A stretch of 49,033 nucleotides of DNA from Methylobacterium iners (GTDB taxonomy: Bacteria; Pseudomonadota; Alphaproteobacteria; Rhizobiales; Beijerinckiaceae), in NCBI RefSeq assembly GCF_022179305.1, contig NZ_BPQP01000057.1, positions 1 to 49,033 on the forward strand. The letters run 5' to 3'. Position 1 is the stretch's first letter. The number at the start of each line of letters is the position of its first letter. The notes under the pieces are model-generated. The model did not search any database. It worked only from the letters and a program-made list of their open reading frames with translations, and was not told the origin of the DNA. Both the position numbers and the translations under genes were made by a program. This document shows, one piece after another, positions 9,339 through 17,422 of the stretch.

Positions 9339-9560
9339 TCAAACGCTCAGACTGTAGATGAGGATGCGGTCGAGCCCCCAGACGATGAACATCGGCTGGG
9401 CGGAGCCGTCGATGACCTCACACAGGGTTCTCAATGCGGTCGGCCAAGCCTGCACAGGTCCAAGCGGGGTGTCGCTCCACTCACGGGCGAGCGTCACCTT
9501 CTTGGGGAGGGGCACGGAGGAATGTGGAAGGGTCGACAGCACTTCGGTGCTCATAGGCAT
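9339..9560 (-). pseudogene. Truncated 5' fragment of a PAS-type sensor histidine kinase
   Basis: The translated fragment begins about MPMSTEV and contains EWSDTPLGPVQAWP followed by LRTLCEVI and PMFIVWGLDRILIY. This is the opening of PAS/HWE sensor kinases (usual form: W..TPLGP...WP..L...V..ML.S..PM...WG.....YND). The match stops where NDAY would follow; the frame then reads SLSV and stops. Several hundred residues of PAS, HisKA and ATPase domains are missing, so this is a gene remnant. Confidence 0.72.
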
Positions 9561-9772
9561 GAAAATTCCGCAGTGACGGGGATGTTTCCTCTTCACGCGA
9601 GCCGGTTGGCCACGGGCGCTGAAACTCCCGCTTAGTACCCGACAGTGCGCTGATGGTTTGGCTGCCTGAAGGTGTCTGCTCCTAGCTGCGACGCGAGCGG
9701 TCAAGGCCTCAGCCCGGAAGGTCCGGAATGATCATCGGCGAAGCTATCGTCCGCTCCGCCTGTTAGCCGTCC

Positions 9773-9960
9773 CGAAGCGGACCGGCAGAAATCCACCCAC
9801 TCCGGTCATACGCCCCCGTGCTATCAGGCTGCCCAGAAGCAGACGTTCTGAAAGTCCGAGAAGGGTCGAACCCGGACCCTGGCCTTTCGCTCCGAAGCCG
9901 ACGTTCCGCCTCCGACCCAGTTTGCCCACATGGCATGGTCAACGCCGCTCCCGAAAACGA
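9773..9960. repeat. Degenerate dispersed-repeat cluster
   Basis: This is a non-coding stretch packed with variants of AGCGGAC/AGCAGACGTTC, GACCC and the CCCACTCCGGTCA element that also occurs near 89-129. Open frames here lack ribosome-binding sites and family features. It resembles decayed repeat sequence rather than a gene. Confidence 0.4.
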
Positions 9961-9981
9961 ACGTCCCCAGGGTCGATGAAG

Positions 9982-10506
9982 CTACTTGACCGAAGGTGGC
10001 GGGGGTTTCGCTTCGGAGGCTGAAACACAGCCGCCGCACGCATCAGCAATCCAACTGTCTCCCTGGTCGCCCCGGCGGCCCCAGACATCGATCTTCGCGC
10101 CCCCATGGCCCTCCAAAATAAAGCGCGTGGACCAGATACCCCATAGTTCCACTAGCTCATCGCTGACGGTGACCGTAGGTCCGGCTCTGAGCGTCAGTTG
10201 AGGGATGATGGCTTGATCCGTCACTTTGCCGATCATCACCATGCAGAGGTCGCCGTGACACCCGGTCTCGATGCGCAGCAGCAGGGGACCGCCCTCGCGC
10301 CAGAACCGATCACCCTTGATCCTAACTGCGGCGAGTGCCGCTTCGGCGTCTCTCGGCCTCTCGGAGCGCATCAGCGCCGCAACACGGCCCTTCAGTACGT
10401 CTGGCAATGGGTCCTCGATACGAAAACGTGCCCCCTGCGCGGAGGCCACGCCCATCACGGTCAGGCTTAGCGCCGTCGCGAGGAACATTGATCGGTACCA
10501 AGACAT
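9982..10506 (-). CDS. Secreted protein of unknown function
   Basis: The product is 174 residues. The ATG at 10506 gives a classical signal peptide (MSWYRSMFLATALSLTVMG followed by VASAQG, about residues 1-25). The mature part has two Cys pairs (CHGDLC and CGGC) and a mixed alpha/beta pattern. I do not recognise the family. The four cysteines and the signal suggest an oxidised periplasmic or outer-membrane-associated protein. It is isolated between repeat-rich DNA and the leader of the next unit. Confidence 0.65.
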   Translation of the reverse strand: MSWYRSMFLATALSLTVMGVASAQGARFRIEDPLPDVLKGRVAALMRSERPRDAEAALAAVRIKGDRFWREGGPLLLRIETGCHGDLCMVMIGKVTDQAIIPQLTLRAGPTVTVSDELVELWGIWSTRFILEGHGGAKIDVWGRRGDQGDSWIADACGGCVSASEAKPPPPSVK

Positions 10507-10782
10507 CACAACTTGCAGCCTCGCACCCGGAGAGCACCACGTCCGCTTCCTGCCCACCGCGCCGTAAAGCGGATGATCGCAAATCGCCTCAACTCGATCG
10601 TACTTTCTCGTTCCACTAAGCAGATTGAATGCGGACCTGCCCAGGGCCTGCTGAGGGTCGACACCGGACGGCCGGCTCCGCACAGCTAAACGTCAGCTAT
10701 CGGGCGACGAGCCAGCTTCCGCTTCTGGCGCAAAGCAGCCGTGGCATGCGGCGCTCAGCTGCCATTTACTAGGAATTTAGTC

Positions 10783-10811
10783 TTGACATGGGTTGTCGTT
10801 TCGGCCATGTT
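10783..10811 (+). promoter_or_regulatory. Possible sigma-70 promoter
   Basis: TTGACA at 10783-10788 is followed after 17 bp by CATGTT (10806-10811), a weak -10 element. A transcript would start near 10818, run through the small frame at 10881 and meet the hairpin at 10963-10985 before the gene at 11009. Confidence 0.35.
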
Positions 10812-10880
10812 GATGCGGTCGATTGGTGATGTGGCAAAGTCAGCCGGCACCGCTCAGCACACGCAGCGAGGAGAGGCACC

Positions 10881-11012
10881 ATGCCCTGGCGATCACCACC
10901 ATACCGGCCCGAGCCGCTACGGCGCTCAGATAAGCCCGCCCTCCTCACCAACACCTCCGCCAAAGGCCCCCGCTCCGGGGGCCTTCTTCGTTTCAGGAGC
11001 ACCTCTTCATGA
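10881..11012 (+). CDS. Possible 43-residue leader peptide
   Basis: The ATG at 10881 follows a good AGGAGAGG ribosome-binding site, and its TGA overlaps the ATG of the next gene (ATGA at 11009-11012). The product is basic and rich in Arg, Pro and Ser, with no recognisable family. Its second half is encoded by an intrinsic-terminator-like hairpin, so it could be a regulatory leader rather than a functional protein. Real translation is unproven. Confidence 0.35.
   Translation: MPWRSPPYRPEPLRRSDKPALLTNTSAKGPRSGGLLRFRSTSS
10963..10992 (+). terminator. Intrinsic terminator or attenuator hairpin
   Basis: The 10-bp perfect stem AAGGCCCCCG / CGGGGGCCTT (10963-10972, 10976-10985), with a CTC loop, is followed by the T-rich CTTCGTTTC. 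It ends 17 bp before the start of the gene at 11009. It may therefore attenuate that gene or end a short RNA begun near 10818. Confidence 0.6.
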
Positions 11013-11704
11013 CCGCACACGCCTCCGCAGCCCTCGTCACTGAGACACCCCTGGCGCCACAAAGCCCCGCCCTGATCCTGTTCGGCCACGACGACGGGGG
11101 CCGACCCCGCGCCGCTTGGTTCGGGGCGAACGACGTCGCCGCCGCCAGGGCTGCAGCCAGCCTGATGAACTTACGGGCCTTGCCGCTCGATGCAGCGCAT
11201 CAAGCTCTCGCCGGCGAGCTTGCCGCCGGTCGGGTGTTCACGAGCGGGCGGGCCTTCGTGCCTTACGTGCGCAAGGACCTCTACCGCCGCCTCGTCGAGG
11301 TCGCCGGTGGCAGTGCCGGCCTCAGCCTCGCCGAGGTGCCGGCCACTGCGATCAGTGAGCTCATGCAAGCTGCTGAGCCAGGAGCAGCCGGGGACGAGCC
11401 CGCCGCGCAGACCCCGCAGGCGGGGACACCGAAGCCAAGTGACATCCCATCTGCAAAGAGCAGCACGACGCCGCGTTCGGGTGAGCGCAGCTTCGTCGGG
11501 GCGCCCATCCCGCAGGGCCGCGACGAGATTGGGCTCGGCAGCATCGTGCTCGCGCAGGAGAGCCCGGACGGCGGCTGGTGGGAGGCGGAGGTGATCGGCC
11601 TCAACGGCCGGGTGTTCTCGCTGCGCTGGCGAGACTACCCCACGCAACCAACCATCCTGCGCAAGGCCGGTGAGCTTGCGCTGCTGCCGCCCGGCGAGGC
11701 CTGA
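11009..11704 (+). CDS. Conserved hypothetical protein with Tudor/Agenet-like C-terminus
   Basis: The product is 231 residues. The N-terminal half is Ala-rich and helical. A Pro/Ala/Ser/Thr-rich linker spans about residues 125-165. The C-terminal part (about 172-225) contains GSIVLAQESPDGGWWEAEV and then SLRWRDYP, a small beta-barrel pattern like Tudor/Agenet-type binding modules. I do not know the function. It is the first gene of an accessory cluster with the DUF3768 gene, and is preceded by the hairpin at 10963-10992. Confidence 0.6.
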   Translation: MTAHASAALVTETPLAPQSPALILFGHDDGGRPRAAWFGANDVAAARAAASLMNLRALPLDAAHQALAGELAAGRVFTSGRAFVPYVRKDLYRRLVEVAGGSAGLSLAEVPATAISELMQAAEPGAAGDEPAAQTPQAGTPKPSDIPSAKSSTTPRSGERSFVGAPIPQGRDEIGLGSIVLAQESPDGGWWEAEVIGLNGRVFSLRWRDYPTQPTILRKAGELALLPPGEA

Positions 11705-11840
11705 GTCGCCGCGCGTTCGCTGCCGCGCCCGGGCCAGGTCACGTCACCGGCTCGGGCGTGCCGGCACCGCCGTACGGCGCTCAGCAGGCCGGCATAGCCG
11801 CTGCCGTCCCTCCCTTCCTTTCAGATCCCCGAGGTTTTTC

Positions 11841-12179
11841 ATGACCACCGACATCGTCGATGTGGGTCGCATCGCTGCGCTCAACGACATCCTGCGCCGG
11901 ACCCTGTGCGGCGGCACGCTCGTGCTCTCCGCCGGCCTGATCGCGCTCGGCCGCGCCCGCCAGCAGATCATCCTCGAGGCCATCGCCGCCTACGAGGGGT
12001 TCACGCCCGACAACGACCCGTACGGCGAGCACGACTTCGGCGCGCTCGAGGTCGCGGGCGAGCGGGTGTTCTTCAAGATCGACTACTTCGACGCCTCGCT
12101 CAGCTGCGCTTCGCCCGACCCGGCCGACACGGGCGTCACGGCGCGCGTGCTCACCGTCATGCTGGCGGGCGAGTACTGA
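11841..12179 (+). CDS. DUF3768 domain protein
   Basis: This 112-residue protein fits the DUF3768 family, common on alphaproteobacterial plasmids and integrative elements. It has the typical arrangement: IAALND.LR, then GLIALG, the ILEAIAAYEGF segment, and the acidic DNDPYGEHDFG loop ahead of FFKIDYFD. The ATG at 11841 follows a GAGG site. The function of the family is unknown. The next gene starts 2 bp downstream of its stop, so the two probably form an operon. Confidence 0.82.
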   Translation: MTTDIVDVGRIAALNDILRRTLCGGTLVLSAGLIALGRARQQIILEAIAAYEGFTPDNDPYGEHDFGALEVAGERVFFKIDYFDASLSCASPDPADTGVTARVLTVMLAGEY

Positions 12180-12180
12180 C

Positions 12181-12570
12181 ATGGCCGGGCGCAGACTGTC
12201 TGCTGCCGACGTGCCCACCCCCGGACCCTGGCTGGTGCGCGGCGAAGCCGAGCCCGGCGCGTCGGCGGTCGCGCTGATGCGCGGTGTGCCGCCGGCCGCC
12301 AACGATCGGCCGGGCGGCTGGCCCTACTTCATCCGCCGCGATGTGCCCATCGAGCCCGGCGGGTCGAGCCAGCACATCGCCTCGGGCATCCAGCGGCTGG
12401 CCGACGCCCGGCTGATCGCCGCTGCGCCCGATCTCGCCGCGACGCTGCTGCACGTGATGACGACGCCAGACCTCATGAGGTCGGGTCTGGACACGCGCAC
12501 GCAGGAGGCGGTGACCAGCGCATGGCATCTGCTCGTCCGAGTCGCACCCCACCTCGAGATCGGGCCATGA
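12181..12570 (+). CDS. Phage/plasmid-type conserved hypothetical protein
   Basis: This 129-residue protein has the TPGPW motif near the N-terminus and the ARLIAAAPDLAATLL helix in the second half. That combination recurs in small proteins of phages, plasmids and genomic islands, where its role is not established. It starts 1 bp after the DUF3768 gene, so the pair is probably co-transcribed. Confidence 0.65.
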   Translation: MAGRRLSAADVPTPGPWLVRGEAEPGASAVALMRGVPPAANDRPGGWPYFIRRDVPIEPGGSSQHIASGIQRLADARLIAAAPDLAATLLHVMTTPDLMRSGLDTRTQEAVTSAWHLLVRVAPHLEIGP

Positions 12571-12611
12571 GGCCGCGCCCCAGCCCCACCCTGCCGCACG
12601 GCCAGGTGGCC

Positions 12612-12875
12612 TCACGTCTTCGCACGTCGCCCGGCCCGCAGCGGTGCAGGCTTGGGTGTCGCCGCGTCGGGCTCGACCAGCAGCGCGGCCACCGGCACCG
12701 ACAGCGCACGTGCCATCGCCTCAAGCGTGGTGATCGTCACGTTCTCCGAGCCGCGCTCCACCCGGCCGACATAGGCCCGGTCGATGGCAGCCGCGAGCGC
12801 CAGCCGCTCCTGCGAGAGGCCCTGCTCGACCCGCAGCCGCCGCAGGTTCCAGCCGATAATCGCGCGCACGTCCAT
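12612..12875 (-). CDS. XRE-family helix-turn-helix regulator
   Basis: This 87-residue protein is essentially one Cro/CI-type HTH domain (about residues 8-65): N.RRLR..QGLSQE.LA..A.ID..Y.G..ERG..N.T, then LEAMA.AL.V...ALL. The basic tail (RAGRRAKT) may aid DNA binding. It is encoded opposite to its neighbours, converging with the 12181 gene and diverging from the 13015 gene. It could regulate itself and the divergent gene; no operator was identified. Confidence 0.85.
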   Translation of the reverse strand: MDVRAIIGWNLRRLRVEQGLSQERLALAAAIDRAYVGRVERGSENVTITTLEAMARALSVPVAALLVEPDAATPKPAPLRAGRRAKT

Positions 12876-13014
12876 CGCGCGAGTGGGCCCGATCCGCGGC
12901 TTGACAATCGACGGACCAACAGTCCCCCATTACGGCAACTCACGGACGCTCAACCCGCTGTCGGCAGCCGCACGGCAGCACGCGTCGAGACCAACACACC
13001 AGAGGGAGATCAGC

Positions 13015-13413
13015 ATGGATGAGACGGGTGACGGCGTGATCGTGATGATCCTCGCGCTTTGGGTGGTCGCTGCCGTAGCTGGCTGGGACTTGGCCAAGCG
13101 CAAGGGCCTGAACAAGCGGCGCTGGGCAGCCACCTGCCTCTTCTTCCCACCTGCCTTGATCGGGCTGGCGCTGACAAAGTCGCAGCAGCGGCCGGGCGAG
13201 ACGGAGGCCTTCCGCAACCGCTGGACCTCGCTGGCCGCCTACGATCCTGAGATCAAGGCGGCCGTGGAGCGCTTATCGGCCCTTGGACCGCCTGCCGTCG
13301 CGCAGTTCCGGCTGTCCTGGGGCGACGTGCAGAACAAGGAGGCCATTCCGCTCATCGTGGCCGACATCGAGCAGCGCTGGGCGGCGGGCGAGCACTTCAA
13401 GGGGCTGCGCTGA
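13015..13413 (+). CDS. Small membrane-anchored hypothetical protein
   Basis: The product is 132 residues, from an ATG behind GAGGGAG. Two hydrophobic segments (about residues 7-24 and 38-54) are separated by a basic loop (LAKRKGLNKRR), followed by a soluble tail with an acidic/aromatic WGDVQNKEAIP segment. I do not recognise a family. Basic residues between the helices suggest an inner-membrane hairpin with both ends on the other side, but topology is an inference. Confidence 0.6.
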   Translation: MDETGDGVIVMILALWVVAAVAGWDLAKRKGLNKRRWAATCLFFPPALIGLALTKSQQRPGETEAFRNRWTSLAAYDPEIKAAVERLSALGPPAVAQFRLSWGDVQNKEAIPLIVADIEQRWAAGEHFKGLR

Positions 13414-13630
13414 GGCCGGGATTGACCGGCCCGTACGCGCCCGGCGCTCGGCACGTGACAACGCTCGCGCCACACCGCCCGCTGGGGTCCTGCCGCACAG
13501 AGCAAGGGGAGCCTTGGTCGCCGCGCGACTGCCTCCCTTCGTCAGCCGGCCCCACGATCGGCATCCGTCTCCTCCGGCGCAACCCAGCGCGGGCGCAAGC
13601 CGGCCCAATTGGCCTACGAAGGATCAGACT

Positions 13631-14050
13631 ATGACGTCGAACAACACCGCGAGATGTTTGGCTATCGGCTTTCTGTCGTGGAACTGTGTTGCCTGCCAAA
13701 GCTCCGACGTCAGTTGTTCTGACCCGTCGGTTCTCAAAACGGTGAACCAAGTTCTGATGGATGAGATCAGATGCGAAGTTTTCGTCGCGTCCCTGTTCGA
13801 TCTGGCGAACAGCAAGTTCGAGATCGGTGCGATCCGCACGCAATCGACCAATCCGAAGCTTGCGCTCTGCGCAGCCACTGTAACCCCTCTCTTCAAGAGA
13901 GTTGGCAGCAGTGGAAGTTCGCAAGAATTCGCCGATGGCAGCAACTTCCTTGCTAACAGTGCGCTGAAGAAGATGGCTGGAGAGATAGCCTACAAGGCGG
14001 AAATCACCGACGATAGTAAGCAGTACATGGTCAATGTGAGCTGGCGGTGA
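13631..14050 (+). CDS. Putative lipoprotein or secreted protein
   Basis: The product is 139 residues. The N-terminus MTSNNTARCLAIGFL precedes cysteines at NCVAC that could form a lipobox, although the match is imperfect. Mature-part features are further cysteines (VSCSD, IRCEV, ALCAA), a helical middle, and a C-terminal strand pair typical of small secreted hypothetical proteins. Codon use and base composition are more AT-rich than in the preceding genes. No family is recognised. Confidence 0.55.
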   Translation: MTSNNTARCLAIGFLSWNCVACQSSDVSCSDPSVLKTVNQVLMDEIRCEVFVASLFDLANSKFEIGAIRTQSTNPKLALCAATVTPLFKRVGSSGSSQEFADGSNFLANSALKKMAGEIAYKAEITDDSKQYMVNVSWR

Positions 14051-14159
14051 CGCTACCCAGCTCGCTCTGGAGCTCTCGGTGATTACCTCGCAAGAGTTCG
14101 GTTGGTGACGGGCTGATCGAGGCCTGGCGCATCTGAGCGCACGAGCAGTGGAGAGGGTC

Positions 14160-14639
14160 ATGGAGGAGACGCCGGAGCGCCGAAGCGCAAGGCTTGCCGC
14201 CATCGTTCGATACATCCCGACGTTTGCCGATCCCGCGGTCCCGGTGGGCATGTGGCACCAGCCTGAGTCCAAGCCCGGTTGCATCGAGGCGGCATGGTTC
14301 GCCATGGACGAGACGGCCGCGCGGTTTGTCGCCGATTGCTATGACCATGGCTGGGTAGTGGCCGAGTCCGATTGGGCTGGGTGGGCACAAACCGAGCGAG
14401 CTAAGGCGTTGCGGGACGATCCGGCCGTGCTCGCGTCGGCTACCGAGCAGGAACTTGCCCAACTGCTCACGGTCGTGATCCGCCAGGACCGCTTCTGCGA
14501 GGGTTCGGTTGCAGGAGCCTTCGAGAGCGGGATGATCCTTGGTGTTCTCAGGCGCCTAGAGCAGCTTACACTCACAAGCTGGTCAAATCCGGTTGTATTT
14601 TCCAATATCATCAAGCGATTTCGCGTTTTAGTAAACTAA
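14160..14639 (+). CDS. DUF6508 domain protein
   Basis: This 159-residue protein matches the DUF6508 pattern: RYIPTFADP near the N-terminus, the FVADCYDHGWVV segment, DWAGW, then LLTVVIRQDRFCEG followed by FESGMILGVLRRL. The ATG at 14160 has GGAGAGG six bases upstream and is preferred over an in-frame GTG 12 bp earlier. The function of the family is unknown. It sits in the accessory cluster, and base composition drops at its 3' end. Confidence 0.8.
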   Translation: MEETPERRSARLAAIVRYIPTFADPAVPVGMWHQPESKPGCIEAAWFAMDETAARFVADCYDHGWVVAESDWAGWAQTERAKALRDDPAVLASATEQELAQLLTVVIRQDRFCEGSVAGAFESGMILGVLRRLEQLTLTSWSNPVVFSNIIKRFRVLVN

Positions 14640-14830
14640 TTTCGTGTTTGCACACCACTGTTTGCATGAAAGGCTCCACAAACAGGGCGCGGTACTTGGC
14701 GCAAGACTGCATGTCTACGGACGTGCATATGTTTTGCTGTGTCGAAATAGAGCCGATTAAGCACGCCGGCTCACATGAGCATGGCAGCTAGAGAGCTTCC
14801 CCCATTCCCCATTGTTCCAGGGAGACCCCT

Positions 14831-15469
14831 ATGGAAGGCAACATTCCCCAGGCAGCCTTAAGCCGCAGTAATCTGATCCACCAGCTGATTGGCGGCTATG
14901 GCCAGATCGCGATAGACCACGTGGCCGAAGGCTGGTCCCCCTACCTCCTCGTCCTCAAGTTTCGCCACCTCGGCGGTCGCCGGGATGCGGTCATCGCCCA
15001 GATGCACAGTGAAGCGACGCGGGCCTACGAATGGATCCTCACCCGGGTGTGGAAGCGCCCCTATGCGGCAAGCCGCCGGGCACTGCTGCCCTGCTGGATC
15101 TTCGCCCCCGATGTGCCGGTCGCGAAGCGAGCAAAAGTGAACGTTCGTGAGCTCATTCCTAATGGCGGACTGCACATGCAGGGTGTGGCGGTCATGCCGC
15201 CGGGCAGTCGCCTGCGCGAGGGCTTGGACGTCCATCTGGCACGAGAGGGGCTGCGCTATTGCCCGCGCGGCGGTCCCCTGATCTCGCTGCACGCCACCCC
15301 GATCACAAGCAACCTCGACTACGTGCACCGCTATAACTTCAAGGCCGTTCCGCGTGGTCGGGCTAGCTTTGAGGACATTCTCCAGCTTCCCAAATCCGCC
15401 AGTGAGCGGTGCAGCAAACCGCGGCGGGCTGCGGATCCATGGGTGTCACGTGTTTTTGAGCAAGATTGA
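14831..15469 (+). CDS. Conserved alphaproteobacterial hypothetical protein, mobile-element-associated
   Basis: This 212-residue protein resembles a family of replication- or transposition-associated-looking proteins in rhizobia. The pattern is a YEWILTRVW segment, then GLHMQGVAVMPPGSRLREGLDVHL, a PI..NLDYV.RY.FKA.PRGR motif and DILQLP. Its His-containing GLHMQG and Tyr-containing DYVHRYNFK motifs recall rolling-circle Rep/IS91-like folds, but no such activity can be assigned. A GGGAG site precedes the ATG. It is followed by a strong bidirectional hairpin. Confidence 0.6.
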   Translation: MEGNIPQAALSRSNLIHQLIGGYGQIAIDHVAEGWSPYLLVLKFRHLGGRRDAVIAQMHSEATRAYEWILTRVWKRPYAASRRALLPCWIFAPDVPVAKRAKVNVRELIPNGGLHMQGVAVMPPGSRLREGLDVHLAREGLRYCPRGGPLISLHATPITSNLDYVHRYNFKAVPRGRASFEDILQLPKSASERCSKPRRAADPWVSRVFEQD

Positions 15470-15472
15470 GAG

Positions 15473-15501
15473 GGGCGGGAGTGTTGCAGCCACTCCCGCC
15501 C
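15473..15501. terminator. Bidirectional terminator hairpin
   Basis: A perfect 11-bp stem GGGCGGGAGTG / CACTCCCGCCC (15473-15483, 15491-15501) with a 7-nt loop lies between two converging genes (14831-15469 and 15509-16501) and suits both. T-tracts are weak. Confidence 0.65.
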
Positions 15502-15508
15502 TCGTCCG

Positions 15509-16501
15509 TCAGTGCATTATCTGCTTGGAACGTGCCGACGGCCATTGAAACGCGTGCTTCACTCGCAGCCGCACCCATTCCTCTGGATCGTTAGCCTCAT
15601 CCAAGCCCTTGCCCTCGATCCGCAGCACCATCCGCTCTCCTTGTTTCAGCCCCAACAGCCGCGCCTTCATCTTCGGCGACACTTCAAGCGAGACCGTTGG
15701 TCGACCCTTCGGATCGCGCCCTTGATTCAGCATCAGGGCTTCCCCCGCTGCAGTGCTCGCGCCGCCCATCTGCAGATCGTCATCAGGGTCGACTTCGATG
15801 TCACTGTCACCCCTCTCCTCGCGCTGCTCGTTCGGATCGCCCTCCAGACCGTCTAGGCTCCAGTCCTTGGCGGGTGTTTTCGAGGCCTTGCCTCCGAGAT
15901 GCACGGGCTTGCCATTGACGAGAAAGTCCGGCTCGGGCCCCTTCGACGGACTGCGGATCCGCTTCGGCTTGGCAGCCTCGGTCTCGACGCTGATTTCGTA
16001 CAGCTTTTCAATGCCGCCATCCGCCTTAATCTGTGTCGCCACGATGTGAGCCGGCATACCCATCCGCATGTAACCATTGAGACCCGCTGCGTACTTTCCG
16101 GTCCGCTTGCGCGCCGTGACGCTGGTGGCGTTGAACACGTAATTCATCACGTGCCGCAGCACTTTCTCCTGCTGTTTCGAGGCTTTGAACTGGCGCTTGC
16201 CGGTCTTGAAGAAGGGTAGGCTGTAGAATTCCTTGAATGCTTTGGGGTCCATGCTGAGATGACGTGCTATCGCGTAGCCGTACTGCAATCCGTTATATAG
16301 TTCATCGCGAAAGCTGACGTGAAGTTGCTGCAGTTGCTCGGCACATTCGAACAAGGCCGCCATCGGGTTCCGGGCTACACGCCGCTGCAGCTTGCTCACG
16401 TCCGGTGGAAAGTCGCCTTTGTGGCTGTAAGGATGTTCAAGATTTTTGACTGTCATCCACTCATCGTTTTCGTCGTGATCAGACTTCTGATTCTTGCTCA
16501 T
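15509..16501 (-). CDS. Unrecognised 330-residue protein
   Basis: I do not recognise this family. The N-terminus is charged and acidic. The middle (about residues 45-180) is helical and basic, with aromatic YNGLQYGYAIARHL and FYSLPFFKTGKRQFK segments and an RKRTGKYAAGLNGYM stretch that looks suited to nucleic-acid or partner binding. There follow a low-complexity acidic linker (DSDIEVDPDDD) and a compact C-terminal beta-like module (GRPTVSLEVSP... GERMVLRIEGKG). The ATG at 16501 lies 33 bp from a perfect palindrome (16535-16555), so tight control, perhaps autoregulation, is likely. The recombinase-like gene diverges from it. Confidence 0.6.
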   Translation of the reverse strand: MSKNQKSDHDENDEWMTVKNLEHPYSHKGDFPPDVSKLQRRVARNPMAALFECAEQLQQLHVSFRDELYNGLQYGYAIARHLSMDPKAFKEFYSLPFFKTGKRQFKASKQQEKVLRHVMNYVFNATSVTARKRTGKYAAGLNGYMRMGMPAHIVATQIKADGGIEKLYEISVETEAAKPKRIRSPSKGPEPDFLVNGKPVHLGGKASKTPAKDWSLDGLEGDPNEQREERGDSDIEVDPDDDLQMGGASTAAGEALMLNQGRDPKGRPTVSLEVSPKMKARLLGLKQGERMVLRIEGKGLDEANDPEEWVRLRVKHAFQWPSARSKQIMH

Positions 16502-16534
16502 CGTTGTTGGTCCCTCTCTGGTCGTTTGCGCGCG

Positions 16535-16555
16535 AAAGTCTCGTAACGAGACTTT
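16535..16555. promoter_or_regulatory. Perfect 21-bp palindrome, probable operator
   Basis: AAAGTCTCGT-A-ACGAGACTTT has perfect 10-bp arms about one central base. It lies between divergent genes starting at 16501 (-) and 16700 (+), the position expected of a dimeric repressor's operator. The binding protein is unknown. Confidence 0.6.
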
Positions 16556-16699
16556 GAAGCATGATGATCAGTGGCTGGTTGCTTTGATGTGACTGCTGTG
16601 GTCTCCCGCTGTTGATGAGAGACCCTACCGCCCCCTAGTCTGTCGCGGACTAGCGGCTCGGAATTGTCCGGGCGCAGTCAGGACGAGGGGACGTGGCGC

Positions 16700-17338
16700 G
16701 TGCGAACAGCCTACGTTGGGTTCTATTGGACGCTGCCGGTGAACTGGGCTGACTTCCGACGCTTACCGAGCGATGTTGAAGGCGCAGCCCAGGCCAGCCG
16801 GACTATCCGCTACCAGCGCGAGCGGGTCCGACAATGGGTCAAAGAGGACGCGGTCAGCCTTGTCGGCGAAATTGCCTTCATGGACGTGCGCACCGATCGG
16901 GCCACCGAAGCGGTTCGAGAGGCTCTCATCGCGACTCGGCGCGTCTGTGTTCGGCGAAAGGCGAAGCTCGTCTACGTTCGGTTCGAGGAGCAAAACCTTT
17001 GGCGTAGCAATCCCTACCTCCGCCGCCACGCTGAAGAATTTGGCCTCGAGTTGGTGGCGTTGTCACCTGACCCGCTCACCATCGACGGACGCCGCTTCGA
17101 TCCGGCGGAGCACTTCAAGCGGTGGCGTACGGCGGATAAGGAGCAAATGGGCGAGCTGCGCCGAGAAGCGTACCAGGGTTTGGAGCAGGCGCTGTCAGTT
17201 TTCCCAGAGGGCGCCGGCCGCTGGCAGGCCATCGCAGAGCGTCTAAACGGCGATGGGATCAGGAGCCTGAAGGGCAGCACCTGGACGCCGGAAAACGTGC
17301 GCAAGGTGGTCAACCGACATCACAACGTATTTGCTTGA
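16700..17338 (+). CDS. Recombinase-like protein lacking the catalytic serine
   Basis: The product is 212 residues from a GTG at 16700 (a TTG at 16664 would add 12). The layout is that of serine recombinases: an N-terminal sandwich beginning RTAYVGFYW where active enzymes have YxRVS, a central KLVYVRFEEQNLWR segment, and a C-terminal DNA-binding-like part (AIAERLNGDGIRSLKGSTWTPENV) like the recombinase domain. The catalytic Ser and its Arg neighbours are not visible, so it is either inactive or works otherwise. It diverges from the 330-residue gene across the palindrome. Confidence 0.55.
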   Translation: MRTAYVGFYWTLPVNWADFRRLPSDVEGAAQASRTIRYQRERVRQWVKEDAVSLVGEIAFMDVRTDRATEAVREALIATRRVCVRRKAKLVYVRFEEQNLWRSNPYLRRHAEEFGLELVALSPDPLTIDGRRFDPAEHFKRWRTADKEQMGELRREAYQGLEQALSVFPEGAGRWQAIAERLNGDGIRSLKGSTWTPENVRKVVNRHHNVFA

Positions 17339-17422
17339 ACAACTTAACCGGCCGGGCCAGCAAGATCGCCGTGCGAAGTGCAGGTCGTGACATCCGCCTG
17401 TCAGGCACTGCTTGGAGGGTTC

